64,000 nucleotides of DNA from CAYYMH01 sp964472785 (GCA_964472785.1 CAYYMH010000001.1:62001-126000); one strand, 5' to 3'; shown: positions 52,160-62,030, counted from the stretch's first letter. The notes: generated by a model from the letters alone, not told the origin. Numbers and translations are program-made.

Positions 52160-53596
52160 ATGGTTAAGAAATTGGTTAAATGCAGGTTAATGTTTTCTAC
52201 ATTTTTGATTATGGTAATAGGCTCCTTTGCTTTATATGGACAACAAGAGGATGCTGAAAAAATAGTCTTAAATCAGGAAACGATCATTCACATCGCTTAT
52301 CAGAACCATCCGAAGATCAAAGCGGCACAATATCGCTTTCAATCTGCTGAGTACAATTATAAATTATTTGAAAGTGAGTATGCCCAGTTCAGTCCGGTAA
52401 ATGTGCAGTCCCAAATCCGGCGAAGAAACAACGAGGAAACAACCAGTGAGTTAGCGTTCGGTCTTGAAAAAGAATTTTTTGACGGGTCATCGGTGTCGGT
52501 TTATACAGGGAATGAAACAGAGTCATACTCGGGTCAACTGGATCATACCCAGTTTGTCGAAGGTAAAGTTGAATTTCCCTTATTTAGTTCCAACAGAAAG
52601 TTGAACCGAATCATTAAACGCACCTTTGAAGAGAATGAACTGTTCAGCGCTCACCTTGAATATATCGAAACTATAAGGGAAACAGTGCTGGATGCATTGG
52701 AAAAGTACTACAATATTATTCCGAACCAGCAGCAACTGGAGATGTTGCAAAAGTATAAAAATCTTTTAAAAGAATATCTGGAACATGAGCAGATAAAAAC
52801 TAATCATGACCATCAAATACAGATTATAGATGAAATAAAAGCACTTGAATCTGATATTAAAAATACTGAAACCAATATTAATTCCAACAAAATACAATTA
52901 AAACGCTGGTTGGCAATTGATTCGCTGCAAAATTATTTTATTCAGCCAATTTCACTCGACCTGCAAAAATGGGACTACTTCGGTAAATTTTATGTTGAAG
53001 AGAATTTTCAAGCCATTTACGAAAGGGCGATGGCGAATGATACCGAAATTATGGTCTTGGATTTGGTCGTTGAAAATGCAAAAGAGAAAAAAAAGCTGGC
53101 GAAGAAGGGGAAGTGGGATATCTTTGCCAGTGCCCGGGGACGCTATAATTATTACGGATACAACGACGATAAGTATGCTAACAATGGCTATGATGTTATT
53201 TTAGGATTGGATATAAAGCGATTTGACAAATCATTGCTAAACTATTCGATTCTGAAAGCCGAGTCGGACATTTTGGCTGTCGAAGCACAAATCGAAGATC
53301 GAAAACATGAGATGGCTGCTAAAATAAAAGAGGCAAAGCAGGAGGTCGAACAACAGCGCAAGCAGTTGGTCAGTATTATCGAGAGTTATGAATCTCGAAA
53401 GCAGGTTTTTGACATTAAATCAAAAAATTATTTAGACGAACTCGAACCGATTGATAATATGATTATGGCATTTCGCGAATTAGTCGATACTGAGGACAAT
53501 TATTTCGAAACAGCAGAAGATTATTTTGAAAACATCCGTGACCTTGATTATTTATGCGGTATTTATTTTGAAGAATTAGGAATAAAAATTAATTAA
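52160..53596 (+). CDS. TolC-like outer-membrane protein
   Basis: The 478-residue protein has a signal peptide (FLIMVIGSFALYGQ) and the long amphipathic helices of the outer-membrane efflux/TolC family (VLDALEKYYNIIPNQQQLEML, AKIKEAKQEVEQQRKQLVSI). No HlyD adaptor, RND or ABC pump is encoded nearby, so its partners must be elsewhere or it has a different role. It lies 15 bases before sulfatase 2 and 35 bases after the fusion gene, so the three share a transcription unit. The length is normal for the family. Confidence 0.75.
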   Translation: MVKKLVKCRLMFSTFLIMVIGSFALYGQQEDAEKIVLNQETIIHIAYQNHPKIKAAQYRFQSAEYNYKLFESEYAQFSPVNVQSQIRRRNNEETTSELAFGLEKEFFDGSSVSVYTGNETESYSGQLDHTQFVEGKVEFPLFSSNRKLNRIIKRTFEENELFSAHLEYIETIRETVLDALEKYYNIIPNQQQLEMLQKYKNLLKEYLEHEQIKTNHDHQIQIIDEIKALESDIKNTETNINSNKIQLKRWLAIDSLQNYFIQPISLDLQKWDYFGKFYVEENFQAIYERAMANDTEIMVLDLVVENAKEKKKLAKKGKWDIFASARGRYNYYGYNDDKYANNGYDVILGLDIKRFDKSLLNYSILKAESDILAVEAQIEDRKHEMAAKIKEAKQEVEQQRKQLVSIIESYESRKQVFDIKSKNYLDELEPIDNMIMAFRELVDTEDNYFETAEDYFENIRDLDYLCGIYFEELGIKIN

Positions 53597-53610
53597 GCAG
53601 GAGGTTTGAC

Positions 53611-55053
53611 ATGGCTATTGATCGACGAAAATTTATGGGGACCATGGGCAAAGCAGCCGTTGGTTTAGCAGGAAGCAGTTCGCTTATGAACATTCTGAAT
53701 GGTTGCACAAAATCGGTGAAAGATAAAAAATGGAACCTCGTTTTTATCCTGTCTGACGATCATGCTTGGAATCAGGTCGGATATCACGGATTCGATTTTT
53801 ACGAGACGCCAAATATTGATAAAATTGCAGCAGAGGGTATCTATTTTACAGATGCCTATGCCTCAGATCCGGTTTGTTCGCCAACGCGCGCCAGCTTGAT
53901 GACCGGAAAATATCCGGCGCGGCTACACCTCACAGATTATATCCCTGGTGCGCCATATCCCTATGCAAAATGTACAACTCCACAACAGACACAAGGATTA
54001 GCTTTGGACGAAGTGACCATTGCCGAATTACTCAAGCAAAATGGTTATGCGACCGGTCATTTTGGAAAGTGGCATTTGAATAAAGACAAAAACTACAAGC
54101 CGGGCAGACCGGGTGATCCGGCTTCCCAGGGCTTTGACGATGTGCTTGCAACTGTAAAACCAAAACCGGATGCTGTTCCGGATGCTGATGCACATCACTC
54201 CATCGAGATCACGAAGCGTTCGCTTGATTTTATAGAGAGAAATAAAGACAATCCGTTTTTCTGCTATATGTCGTTTCATGCGGTGCATCGTCCGCTCATG
54301 GAGAGTAAAGAACTGGTTGCAAAATATGAAGCAAAACCCAATTCCGATGACCCGGTCAACAATTCGATAATGGGAGCAATGATCGAACGCATGGATTGGG
54401 GCATCGGTGAATTGATAAAAAAACTGGATGAGTTGAATTTAACGGAAAATACGATTGTGATGTTTGTGTCCGATAACGGTGGTTTAGAACTGCTGCAGGA
54501 TCAGGCGCCGCTGCGCGGTGGAAAAGCGATGATTTTTGAAGGCGGTATTAAAGTGCCAATGGCGATCAAATGGCCCGGAGTGATAAAACCGGGATTAAAG
54601 AGCACGGAACCGGTCATTACCAACGATTTTTTCCCGACAATTATGGAGGCGTTAGGAATAAATCATCAGATTGAAAATATTGACGGTGAAAGTTTGATGC
54701 CCATTTTTAAAGGAAAAAAAGAACTGGGCAGAGATGCGATTTACTGGCATTATCCGCATTATCATCATTTGGGATACAAACCGGCGAGCGCCATTCGTGA
54801 GGGAGATTACAAATTAATCGAGTGGTACGAAGAGACATTATATGATGAAGAAGGCCAGATTAATCTTTACAATGTTCGCGAGGACGTCGGGGAAACCAAT
54901 GATCTCGCAAAAGAAATGCCTGAATTGGCAGCCCGGATGAGAAAGAAATTGCATCAATGGCGGGAGCGAGTCGGTGCGCAAGAGATGAAGGTCAACCCGA
55001 ATTATGATCCCAAGCGAGCTGACTGGAGATTTGCAGATCGGAAAGATAATTAG
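53611..55053 (+). CDS. Tat-lipoprotein sulfatase 2
   Basis: The 480-residue sulfatase has the Tat leader DRRKFMGTMGKA, a lipobox ILNGC, and the formylglycine motif CSPTR with Cys89. Alignment by eye with sulfatase 1 at 45707 shows shared blocks along the whole length (HLTDYIPG, GHFGKWHL, SDNGGLELLQDQAPLRGGK, HYPHYHH), so it is a recent duplicate. GGAGG precedes its ATG. The repeated use of Tat export suggests folding with bound calcium before export. The sulfate ester substrate is unknown. Confidence 0.93.
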   Translation: MAIDRRKFMGTMGKAAVGLAGSSSLMNILNGCTKSVKDKKWNLVFILSDDHAWNQVGYHGFDFYETPNIDKIAAEGIYFTDAYASDPVCSPTRASLMTGKYPARLHLTDYIPGAPYPYAKCTTPQQTQGLALDEVTIAELLKQNGYATGHFGKWHLNKDKNYKPGRPGDPASQGFDDVLATVKPKPDAVPDADAHHSIEITKRSLDFIERNKDNPFFCYMSFHAVHRPLMESKELVAKYEAKPNSDDPVNNSIMGAMIERMDWGIGELIKKLDELNLTENTIVMFVSDNGGLELLQDQAPLRGGKAMIFEGGIKVPMAIKWPGVIKPGLKSTEPVITNDFFPTIMEALGINHQIENIDGESLMPIFKGKKELGRDAIYWHYPHYHHLGYKPASAIREGDYKLIEWYEETLYDEEGQINLYNVREDVGETNDLAKEMPELAARMRKKLHQWRERVGAQEMKVNPNYDPKRADWRFADRKDN

Positions 55054-55091
55054 TGGTTGAACGAAAGCAGAAAAAGAGGTCATTCTCGACG

Positions 55092-55137
55092 ACCGAAAGG
55101 AGTTTATACCGAGCTTGTTGAGGAACTCCTTTGTGGT
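55092..55137 (+). terminator. terminator-like hairpin after sulfatase 2
   Basis: AAAGGAGTT (55096-55104) pairs with AACTCCTTT (55124-55132), and ACC/GGT extends the stem. CAATTTTGATTT follows. It separates the sulfatase unit from the transketolase operon. Confidence 0.5.
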
Positions 55138-55219
55138 TCAATTTTGATTTAGTAATAAATTTAGTCGTGAAAGATTGATTTTTCGTATTCCAAATAAATC
55201 AACTAAGGAGCACATTCGA

Positions 55220-56095
55220 ATGGTAGGAGCAATTGAAGATTTAACAAAATTAGAGTATATTGCAAAAAAAATCAGAATTAATGTTGTCAAAATGATCGCG
55301 AAATCCGGTACAGGTCATGGCGGCGGTTCGTCGTCGATAACGGAAATTATTACGACGCTGTATTTTCATGAAATGCAAATCGATCCGAAAAACCCGGATT
55401 GGGAAGATCGGGATCGCTTTGTATTATCCAAAGGTCACGCCTGCCCTGCTCAATATGCAGCTTTTGCAGAGTTGGGCTTCATTTCAAAAGAATTATTGTG
55501 GACATTGCATGAAATTGACAGCCCTCTGCAAATGCATCCGGAACACGGTTTATGCCCGGGAATTGAAATGAGTACCGGCGCATTGGGACAAGGTTTGTCG
55601 GCAGGCGTCGGTATGGCACTCGGCGCGAAAATGAAAAAAAAGGATATTCGGGTCTATGTGCTGATCGGAGATGGTGAATCGAACGAAGGACAAATTTGGG
55701 AAGCGGCGATGAGCGCACCAAAATATGAATTGGACAATCTGGTAGCGATTATGGATTATAACAAATTTGCACTCTCTGACCGGACACAAAAAGTGATGCC
55801 ACTCGAACCGCTTTATGATAAATGGGTTGCTTTTGGCTGGCACGTTATCGAAGTGAATGGTCATTCTATCCGACAAATCATTCATGCGCTGGATGAAGCT
55901 AAACAGATTCGCCGGAAGCCGACTCTCATTATTGCGCATACAGTAAAGGGGTACGGCATTCCTCATGTCGAAGACCAGGCAAAAAGCCACTCGATTTCTT
56001 TATCAGAAGCAGAGATGGAAAATACACTGCGTAGTTTGGGTTGCACGCAAAAAGAGATTGATGAGACAAAGTTAAAAATGAAGGAGACAAAATAA
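55220..56095 (+). CDS. transketolase-like N-terminal subunit
   Basis: This subunit of about 291 residues carries the ThDP-binding half of a transketolase, with TGHGGGSSS and the diphosphate motif GDGESNEGQIWEAAM...N. I set the start at ATG 55220 because AAGGAG lies 9 bases upstream; an in-frame TTG at 55175 adds 15 residues without homology. The C-terminal half is encoded directly downstream as a separate protein, as in split transketolases such as the apulose-phosphate and archaeal types. It should transfer two-carbon units between sugar phosphates or act on an unusual ketose phosphate. Confidence 0.9.
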   Translation: MVGAIEDLTKLEYIAKKIRINVVKMIAKSGTGHGGGSSSITEIITTLYFHEMQIDPKNPDWEDRDRFVLSKGHACPAQYAAFAELGFISKELLWTLHEIDSPLQMHPEHGLCPGIEMSTGALGQGLSAGVGMALGAKMKKKDIRVYVLIGDGESNEGQIWEAAMSAPKYELDNLVAIMDYNKFALSDRTQKVMPLEPLYDKWVAFGWHVIEVNGHSIRQIIHALDEAKQIRRKPTLIIAHTVKGYGIPHVEDQAKSHSISLSEAEMENTLRSLGCTQKEIDETKLKMKETK

Positions 56096-57025
56096 ATGGT
56101 TCAAGAAATGGCACCACGCGATATTTTAGGTCAAACAATGATCGAATTGGCAGAGCGAAATTCCGACATCGTACTGTTGGATGCCGATTTTAATCCGGCA
56201 TCCAAAGTAACGGATTTTAAAGAACGTTTCCCTGAACGTTTTGTCCAAGTCGGAATCGCAGAACAGAATATGATGGGCATTGCGGCTGGTTTAAGCACAA
56301 TGGATTTGATTCCATTTGTTTCGACAATTTGTACATTTTGTTCACGTCGCGCGTGTGATCAGGTAACAACTTCGATCGCGCTTCCCAATTTAAACGTGAA
56401 AATTCTGGGATTATATGCAGGTTTGTTTGTTGGCAAGAACGGTGCGTCCCATCAGTCGCTGGAAGATATTGCCATTATGCGAGCTATTGCAAACATGAAA
56501 GTGATTCAACCGGCGGACGCCTGGGAATTAAAATCTGTTTTGAAGTTTGCTGCTGAGCATGTGGGTCCGGTTTATATTCGAATCGGGAGAGATCCTGTTC
56601 CTCGTTACGTACCGGAAGATTATGATTTTGAACTGGGAAAATCGATCGAATTAAAACCGGGAAATGACGTAACGCTGATTGCTTATGGAGAATTGCTTGA
56701 AGAAGCCTTTAAGGCAGCTTCAATGCTTGAAAAGAAAAATATTCAAGCACGCATTATAAATATGAGTTCAATCAAACCGATTGATGAAGAGGCAATTATT
56801 AAAGCAGCCGAAGAAACCGGAAAAATCGTTACGATTGATAATCATAACATTTATGGTGGAATGGGGTCTGCTGTCTGTGAGGTGATTGCTGACAAATTTC
56901 CAGTTAAAGTGAAAAGAGTTGGCGTGAGAGATGTTTTTGGAAGATCCGGCACCAACGAGGAGATGAAAAAAATGTTTGGATTGACAGCATCAGATATTGT
57001 GAGCAAAGTCGAAGAATTATTATAA
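56096..57025 (+). CDS. transketolase-like C-terminal subunit
   Basis: The 309-residue protein has the pyrimidine-binding and C-terminal domains of a transketolase, with the conserved Glu in VQVGIAEQNMMGIAAGL and the segments GASHQSLEDIAIMR and PADAWELKS. Its ATG follows the stop of the N-subunit gene without a gap, so the two are translated together and should form the alpha2beta2 enzyme. Split transketolases beside DUF1537 kinases are known in apiose and related pathways, but the ketose used here cannot be fixed. Confidence 0.9.
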   Translation: MVQEMAPRDILGQTMIELAERNSDIVLLDADFNPASKVTDFKERFPERFVQVGIAEQNMMGIAAGLSTMDLIPFVSTICTFCSRRACDQVTTSIALPNLNVKILGLYAGLFVGKNGASHQSLEDIAIMRAIANMKVIQPADAWELKSVLKFAAEHVGPVYIRIGRDPVPRYVPEDYDFELGKSIELKPGNDVTLIAYGELLEEAFKAASMLEKKNIQARIINMSSIKPIDEEAIIKAAEETGKIVTIDNHNIYGGMGSAVCEVIADKFPVKVKRVGVRDVFGRSGTNEEMKKMFGLTASDIVSKVEELL

Positions 57026-57045
57026 TAAATTGAAAGGGTAGTTCA

Positions 57046-57954
57046 ATGGTAAAAAAATATCATGGGGTCATCATTCCCATGATCACTCCTGTTTCCGATG
57101 ATGGTAAAATTGATCATGCTGCTGTGAGGCGCATAATTTCTCATCTTGTTGAAAACGGAGTGATTCCGTTCATATTTGGAACCACTGGTGAATCTGCTTC
57201 AATTCCAAAGCAATACAAAACAGAGATGACAAAAACAGTAGTCGACGCACTAAAGGGCAGGGAACTGCTCTATGCTGGGATCGCGGAAAATTGTGTTCAA
57301 TTGAGCGTCGAACTGGCAAAAGAATATTTCGATATGGGTGTCGATGTTTTTGTTGCTCACTTGCCGACTTATTATCAATTAACTCCGGACGATATGTTGC
57401 GGTATTATGAAAACCTGGCGGATCAGGTGCCGGGACCAATTATTATTTACAATATTTCAATCACCACCCACATGTCAATACCTCTTGAAACTGTCGAAAA
57501 ATTGAGCAAACACCCCAATATCGTCGGCATGAAAGATTCGGAAAGAGATGTGGAACGATTGGAAAAAAGCGTGCAAATGTTCGGTGACCGGGAAGATTTT
57601 TCCCTGTTTTCCGGTTGGGGAAATCAGGTAATGAATTCACAGCTCCTCGGCTGGGATGGTGTCGTACCGAGCACCGGTAATATTATACCTAAAACCTTTT
57701 ATGATTTAAGACAGGCAGTACTAAATAAGGATTTGGATACGGCAAAACAGCTTCAGGAATTCACTGAAAATGTATCAAAGGTCTATCAAAAAGGAAGAAT
57801 TTTAAGTCAATCCTTGCCAGCATTGAAAGTGATGATGCAGCAACTTGGCTTGTGCACTGCGAATGTTTTTCCGCCATTGATCGAACTCAGTGATCTTGAA
57901 GCGGAAGAAATTAAAGTGAATATGATAAAATTAGGTTTGATTAATGAGCGATAA
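57046..57954 (+). CDS. DapA-family lyase/aldolase
   Basis: The 302-residue protein is of the dihydrodipicolinate synthase/N-acetylneuraminate lyase superfamily. The Schiff-base lysine is Lys163 in VGMKDSE, the catalytic tyrosine Tyr135 in IIIYNIS, and GTTGES lines the site. The family includes 2-keto-3-deoxy acid-sugar aldolases. Its position between a split transketolase and acid-sugar genes argues against lysine synthesis. It overlaps the PdxA-type gene by 11 bases. It would cleave the product of an acid-sugar dehydratase. Confidence 0.88.
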   Translation: MVKKYHGVIIPMITPVSDDGKIDHAAVRRIISHLVENGVIPFIFGTTGESASIPKQYKTEMTKTVVDALKGRELLYAGIAENCVQLSVELAKEYFDMGVDVFVAHLPTYYQLTPDDMLRYYENLADQVPGPIIIYNISITTHMSIPLETVEKLSKHPNIVGMKDSERDVERLEKSVQMFGDREDFSLFSGWGNQVMNSQLLGWDGVVPSTGNIIPKTFYDLRQAVLNKDLDTAKQLQEFTENVSKVYQKGRILSQSLPALKVMMQQLGLCTANVFPPLIELSDLEAEEIKVNMIKLGLINER

Positions 57955-59005
57955 AAGAAAAACCGCCGGCAGTGAAAGACCGGTAATTGGCATAACCATG
58001 GGTGATCCGGCCGGAATCGGACCCGAAGTAGCATTGAAAGCTTTTGCTGAAAAAAGTGTTTATGAAAAATGCAGGCCGGTTCTGGTTGGGGATGCCCGAG
58101 TAATGGAGTTTAACAGAAGCATTGTTTCTAAAAAGCTGAAAATTAGCCCAATACAGAATGTTGAAGATGCTGCATTTAATTATGGAACGATTGACGTTCT
58201 CGATTTGAAAAATGTAAAAATGGAAAAACTTGAGTACGCGCAGATTTCAGCAATGGCAGGAAAGGCGGCTTTTGAGGCAGTTAAAAAAGTAATCGATTTG
58301 GCACTCGCCAATAAATTGGAGGCGACAGTGACAGGTCCGATTCATAAAGAATCGATCAATAAAGCGGGCTATCAATTTGCGGGACACACTGAAATTTACG
58401 CTCACTTCACGAAGACAACGGATTTCGCGATGCTTTTAGTTTACGATGATCTTCGGGTCATCCATGTATCCACTCACGTTTCCGTCCGGGAAGCATGTGA
58501 TCTGGTTCGGAAAGATCGGATCGTCAAAGTTGCCCGATTGATCCGAGATGCGTGCCAGGATTTTGGAATCGAAAACCCCAAAATTGGCATTGCCGGATTG
58601 AATCCGCATGCCAGCGATGGCGGCTTGTTCGGTAACGAAGAAAAGCAGGAAATTATCCCAGCAGTGGAACAATTACGTTCACAAGGAATCCGGGTCGAAG
58701 GGCCAATTCCTCCGGATATTTTATTTCCTATGGCTGCGGGAGGTTGTTTTGATGGGTGTGTGGCAATGTATCATGATCAGGGACATATTCCATTTAAGTT
58801 GATCGGCTTCAAATGGGACAAAGAAAAACAGCAGATGGGAAGCGTTAAAGGTGTAAATATTACCCTGGGATTGCCTATCATTCGCACATCAGTTGATCAT
58901 GGCACTGCCTTTGAAATAGCCGGAAAGGGAGTTGCCAGCCCGGAGGCGATGTTGAATGCAATTGATTACGCCACCCGGATAGCAATCCATAAGCGAGAGA
59001 AGTAA
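57944..59005 (+). CDS. pdxA2: PdxA-type 4-phosphate dehydrogenase (probable PdxA2)
   Basis: This 353-residue protein matches 4-hydroxythreonine-4-phosphate dehydrogenase (PdxA), with TMGDPAGIGPEVALKA, a conserved metal-binding His in VTGPIHKESINKAGY, and the late YHDQGHIPFKL. It is encoded beside a DUF1537 kinase, and in this pairing the family oxidises D-threonate or D-erythronate 4-phosphate and releases CO2 to give dihydroxyacetone phosphate (PdxA2). No pyridoxal-synthesis genes are near, which supports the catabolic assignment. The symbol is tentative. Confidence 0.82.
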   Translation: MSDKRKTAGSERPVIGITMGDPAGIGPEVALKAFAEKSVYEKCRPVLVGDARVMEFNRSIVSKKLKISPIQNVEDAAFNYGTIDVLDLKNVKMEKLEYAQISAMAGKAAFEAVKKVIDLALANKLEATVTGPIHKESINKAGYQFAGHTEIYAHFTKTTDFAMLLVYDDLRVIHVSTHVSVREACDLVRKDRIVKVARLIRDACQDFGIENPKIGIAGLNPHASDGGLFGNEEKQEIIPAVEQLRSQGIRVEGPIPPDILFPMAAGGCFDGCVAMYHDQGHIPFKLIGFKWDKEKQQMGSVKGVNITLGLPIIRTSVDHGTAFEIAGKGVASPEAMLNAIDYATRIAIHKREK

Positions 59006-59006
59006 T

Positions 59007-60170
59007 ATGATTTTGGTGATTGCAGACGATTTTACCGGAGCCGCAGAAATTGGGGGGATCGGTCTGCGCTTTGGGATGCAAGTCGAAGTTAATCGCGGGC
59101 AATTTTCTCAAAGTGAAGCAGATTTGTTGATATTCGATACGGATTCCAGGTCAGTTAGTGAATCCGATGCCATTAATAAAATTCTGGCTCTTAAGTTAAA
59201 ATTAAACAGCCTGAAATTCTATTTGATTTATAAAAAGGTGGATTCAGTTTTGCGGGGTCACGTAGCTAAAGAGATTCAATGTTTGATGGAAATTCTCAAT
59301 AAAAACATTGCCTTGCTGATACCGGCAAAACCGTCAATGAATCGAATTATTTCTGAAAGAATGTATTTCATTGATGAACAACCGCTGCATTTGACTGATT
59401 TTTCAAAAGACCCTGAGCATGGAGTAACTACATCGGATGTGACTCAATTATTGGGACGGTTTTTAGATATCAAAATAGGGTTTTTAAATACTGATGATTC
59501 AATTCCTGAAAATCAAATTTCAATCGGGGAAACCAAATCCGTTGATGACCTGTCGCATTGGGCGGAGAAAATAGATGATGATGTTCTTCCCGCCGGGGCA
59601 GCGGACTTTTTTGAAACTTTGCTTCGGAAAAAGTTCTCCGGAAAACATTTAAGCAAGAGAACTCGAATCCTCTTAGGCAAACGTGTGCTGATGGTGTGCG
59701 GTAGCAGTTCTGACAGGAGTCGGGAAGCATTGAGTAAGGCGATTGAAGAAGGCAAACCTGTTGTTAATATGCCGGATCAACTTTTTTTTGAAGAAACTGA
59801 AAATCACTTTTTATTTGAACAATGGGTTGAAAAAATAGCCTTGGTTTTAAAAAAACACAATTCGGCAATAGTCGCTATCAATCAGCCTGTCACAAGAAAG
59901 ACCGGATTAGCCAAACGCCTGCGGGAACTTACTGCTGTTTTGACTGAAAAATTACTTCATCAGATTAAAATAAATGAACTGTTTGTTGAAGGGGGTGCAA
60001 CTGCGTCAGAAATCATGAGTCGATTAGGTTGGCAAAGATTTATACCTCTTGATGAGCTTGCTCCTGGCGTCGTTCGAATGAAATTGCCGCAGCATCCGAA
60101 TCTATATTTAGCCGTTAAACCGGGGAGTTACCACTGGCCCCGAGAAGTCTGGAATTTATTTGAAAAATAA
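59007..60170 (+). CDS. four-carbon acid-sugar kinase (DUF1537 family)
   Basis: The 387-residue protein begins ILVIADDFTGAAE, the signature of four-carbon acid-sugar kinases (OtnK/DtnK/OiaK family), and has the late block FVEGGATASEIM. These enzymes phosphorylate threonate, erythronate, oxo-isoapionate or similar acids at C4 using ATP. The gene starts 1 base after the PdxA-type gene. The kinase-PdxA2 pair is known for D-threonate and D-erythronate breakdown, but the window has neither the usual oxidoreductase nor the class II aldolase, so the exact acid is open. Confidence 0.88.
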   Translation: MILVIADDFTGAAEIGGIGLRFGMQVEVNRGQFSQSEADLLIFDTDSRSVSESDAINKILALKLKLNSLKFYLIYKKVDSVLRGHVAKEIQCLMEILNKNIALLIPAKPSMNRIISERMYFIDEQPLHLTDFSKDPEHGVTTSDVTQLLGRFLDIKIGFLNTDDSIPENQISIGETKSVDDLSHWAEKIDDDVLPAGAADFFETLLRKKFSGKHLSKRTRILLGKRVLMVCGSSSDRSREALSKAIEEGKPVVNMPDQLFFEETENHFLFEQWVEKIALVLKKHNSAIVAINQPVTRKTGLAKRLRELTAVLTEKLLHQIKINELFVEGGATASEIMSRLGWQRFIPLDELAPGVVRMKLPQHPNLYLAVKPGSYHWPREVWNLFEK

Positions 60171-60215
60171 TTTTGCAATCAATTTAAGTCAAAAACCTGT
60201 AGAGGAGATTCAAAA

Positions 60216-61781
60216 ATGATCGAAAAGGGATTACACTTTGTAGATTACGCAATTGTAGCTATCTCGATGATTTTCTTTGTACTATTTGGAGCATCGTTCT
60301 CACGCAAACAAGTATCGACCGATAAATACTTTGCCGCAGGAGGGAATCTTCCGGCATGGGCAATCGGTTTATCCATTTTGGCTACGCTCATTAGCAGTGT
60401 CACATTTTTAGCTTATCCCGGGGAAGGCTTTGCCTCAAACTGGATCCGTTTGGTGCAGGGATTGATGGTTCCGTTGGTGCTGATATTTATGATCTGGTTT
60501 GTAGTGCCATTATATCGCAAAGTCATTGGGTTGAGCGCTTATGAGTATTTTGAAAAACGGTTCGGGTTTTTGGCGCGATTATACAGCTCTTTGGGGTTCA
60601 TACTGGCTCATTTTTCCAAAATGGGAACAGTGTTCTTTTTGTTGGCTTTGGCATTGGCAAAAATGATGGGTGTGAATACCTATTTAATAATTTGGATTGT
60701 CGGTATTTCAGTGATTATTCTCACGTTACTCGGTGGTATCGAGGCTGTGATTTGGTTAGATGTTATCCATGGTTCGATGCTAATGGTCGGTGGCTTTATT
60801 TGTGTGGCTATTTTATTATTCGTACCGGAAGGGGGTCCGGGCGCTGTGCTCTCTCATGCCTGGCAAAGTGGTAAAATCAGTTTTGCGCCATACGATATCG
60901 ACTTTACCAAGCTGACATTTTTAGTCATGGCATTAAATGGTGTATTTTATGCCATCCAGAAATACGGAACCGATCAAACAATTGTCCAGCGGTACCTGAC
61001 GGCAAGATCAGACAAAGACGCGATTCGGGCTTCTTTGATGGGCGTTCTACTCTGTGTGCCGATGTGGGCATTATTCATGTTTATCGGAACGCTGCTTTTT
61101 TCCTATTATGATATTACCGGAAATGTGATCCCTGCAGGGACGAGGCCGGATGCGGTATTTCCGCTCTTTATTATGAACCAGCTCCCGATCGGTGTGACCG
61201 GAATCATACTCGCGGCGCTGCTGGCTGCCGCAATTTCGAGTCTGGATTCAGATTTAAATTGTCTGGCAGCTATCGGGGTGGAAGATTATTATATTCGTAT
61301 CAAACCGAATAGCACGGATAAACAGCGATTGTTTATGGGAAAATTGATTGTTGCAGGGTGCGGTGTTGCCGCGCTTTTAGTAGCGTCGCTGTATGTGAAG
61401 GCGGGTAACCAGACAGTGCTGGGTATCGTTTTTACTTTATATGCTATTTTTTCAGGAGGTATCGCCGGACTATTCCTGTTGGGGATTTTTAGCAAGCGAG
61501 CGAACAAACAAGGACTTTATATCGGAATAGTGGCTTGTATCCTATTCACTGGCTGGGCAGTTTTAACATCTACTCCAATTGGAGTAGGCGAAGAGAAAAA
61601 ACTGTTGATTGATATGGGGAACTATAATTTTTCTCACCACAAATATATGTTGGGTGTTTACAGCCATCTTGTCTTGTTTGGAGTGGGATATTTGGCGAGC
61701 TTTTTGTTTAAGTCCGAAGAACCGCACAAAGATCTGACGTATTATGGTTATATCGAAAAAAAGAAAAAAGGGAAAATATAA
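60216..61781 (+). CDS. sodium:solute symporter
   Basis: This 521-residue integral membrane protein of the SSS family shows about 13 hydrophobic segments and family blocks such as YFAAGGNLPAWAIGLSI and ALNGVFYAIQKYGTDQT, with the late GIILAALLAAAISSLDSDLN. SSS transporters move sugars, acid sugars or amino acids with Na+. Its place as the last gene of the kinase-PdxA operon makes it the probable inner-membrane importer of the acid sugar. AGAGGAG precedes the ATG. Confidence 0.93.
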   Translation: MIEKGLHFVDYAIVAISMIFFVLFGASFSRKQVSTDKYFAAGGNLPAWAIGLSILATLISSVTFLAYPGEGFASNWIRLVQGLMVPLVLIFMIWFVVPLYRKVIGLSAYEYFEKRFGFLARLYSSLGFILAHFSKMGTVFFLLALALAKMMGVNTYLIIWIVGISVIILTLLGGIEAVIWLDVIHGSMLMVGGFICVAILLFVPEGGPGAVLSHAWQSGKISFAPYDIDFTKLTFLVMALNGVFYAIQKYGTDQTIVQRYLTARSDKDAIRASLMGVLLCVPMWALFMFIGTLLFSYYDITGNVIPAGTRPDAVFPLFIMNQLPIGVTGIILAALLAAAISSLDSDLNCLAAIGVEDYYIRIKPNSTDKQRLFMGKLIVAGCGVAALLVASLYVKAGNQTVLGIVFTLYAIFSGGIAGLFLLGIFSKRANKQGLYIGIVACILFTGWAVLTSTPIGVGEEKKLLIDMGNYNFSHHKYMLGVYSHLVLFGVGYLASFLFKSEEPHKDLTYYGYIEKKKKGKI

Positions 61782-61908
61782 ATCTATTTCCCACGATAAA
61801 CACCGACCGACACGAAATTAAAAAATTATTTTTGGTGTTTCATAAATCATTATTAAAACAATGTTTGGTCTGGATATCAGGCTCATTATTGCCAATATAT
61901 GATTGTTT

Positions 61909-61930
61909 TTAGCCGGGCTAACTCGTGAGT
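61909..61930. promoter_or_regulatory. two adjoining palindromes before the UroD-like gene
   Basis: TTAGCC-G-GGCTAA (61909-61921) is followed directly by ACTC-GT-GAGT (61921-61930). Both are short perfect inverted repeats in the 249-base gap between the symporter and UroD-like genes. They could be a regulator site; no other signal was recognised in that gap. Confidence 0.3.
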
Positions 61931-62030
61931 CGATTTACCGGGCAACTGAAGTTGATATTTCTCATTTTTCAGTTTGGGCTATGAACAAGGAATAAAAAAA
62001 GCAATTTTGATTTAAAAGAAAGAATATTTT

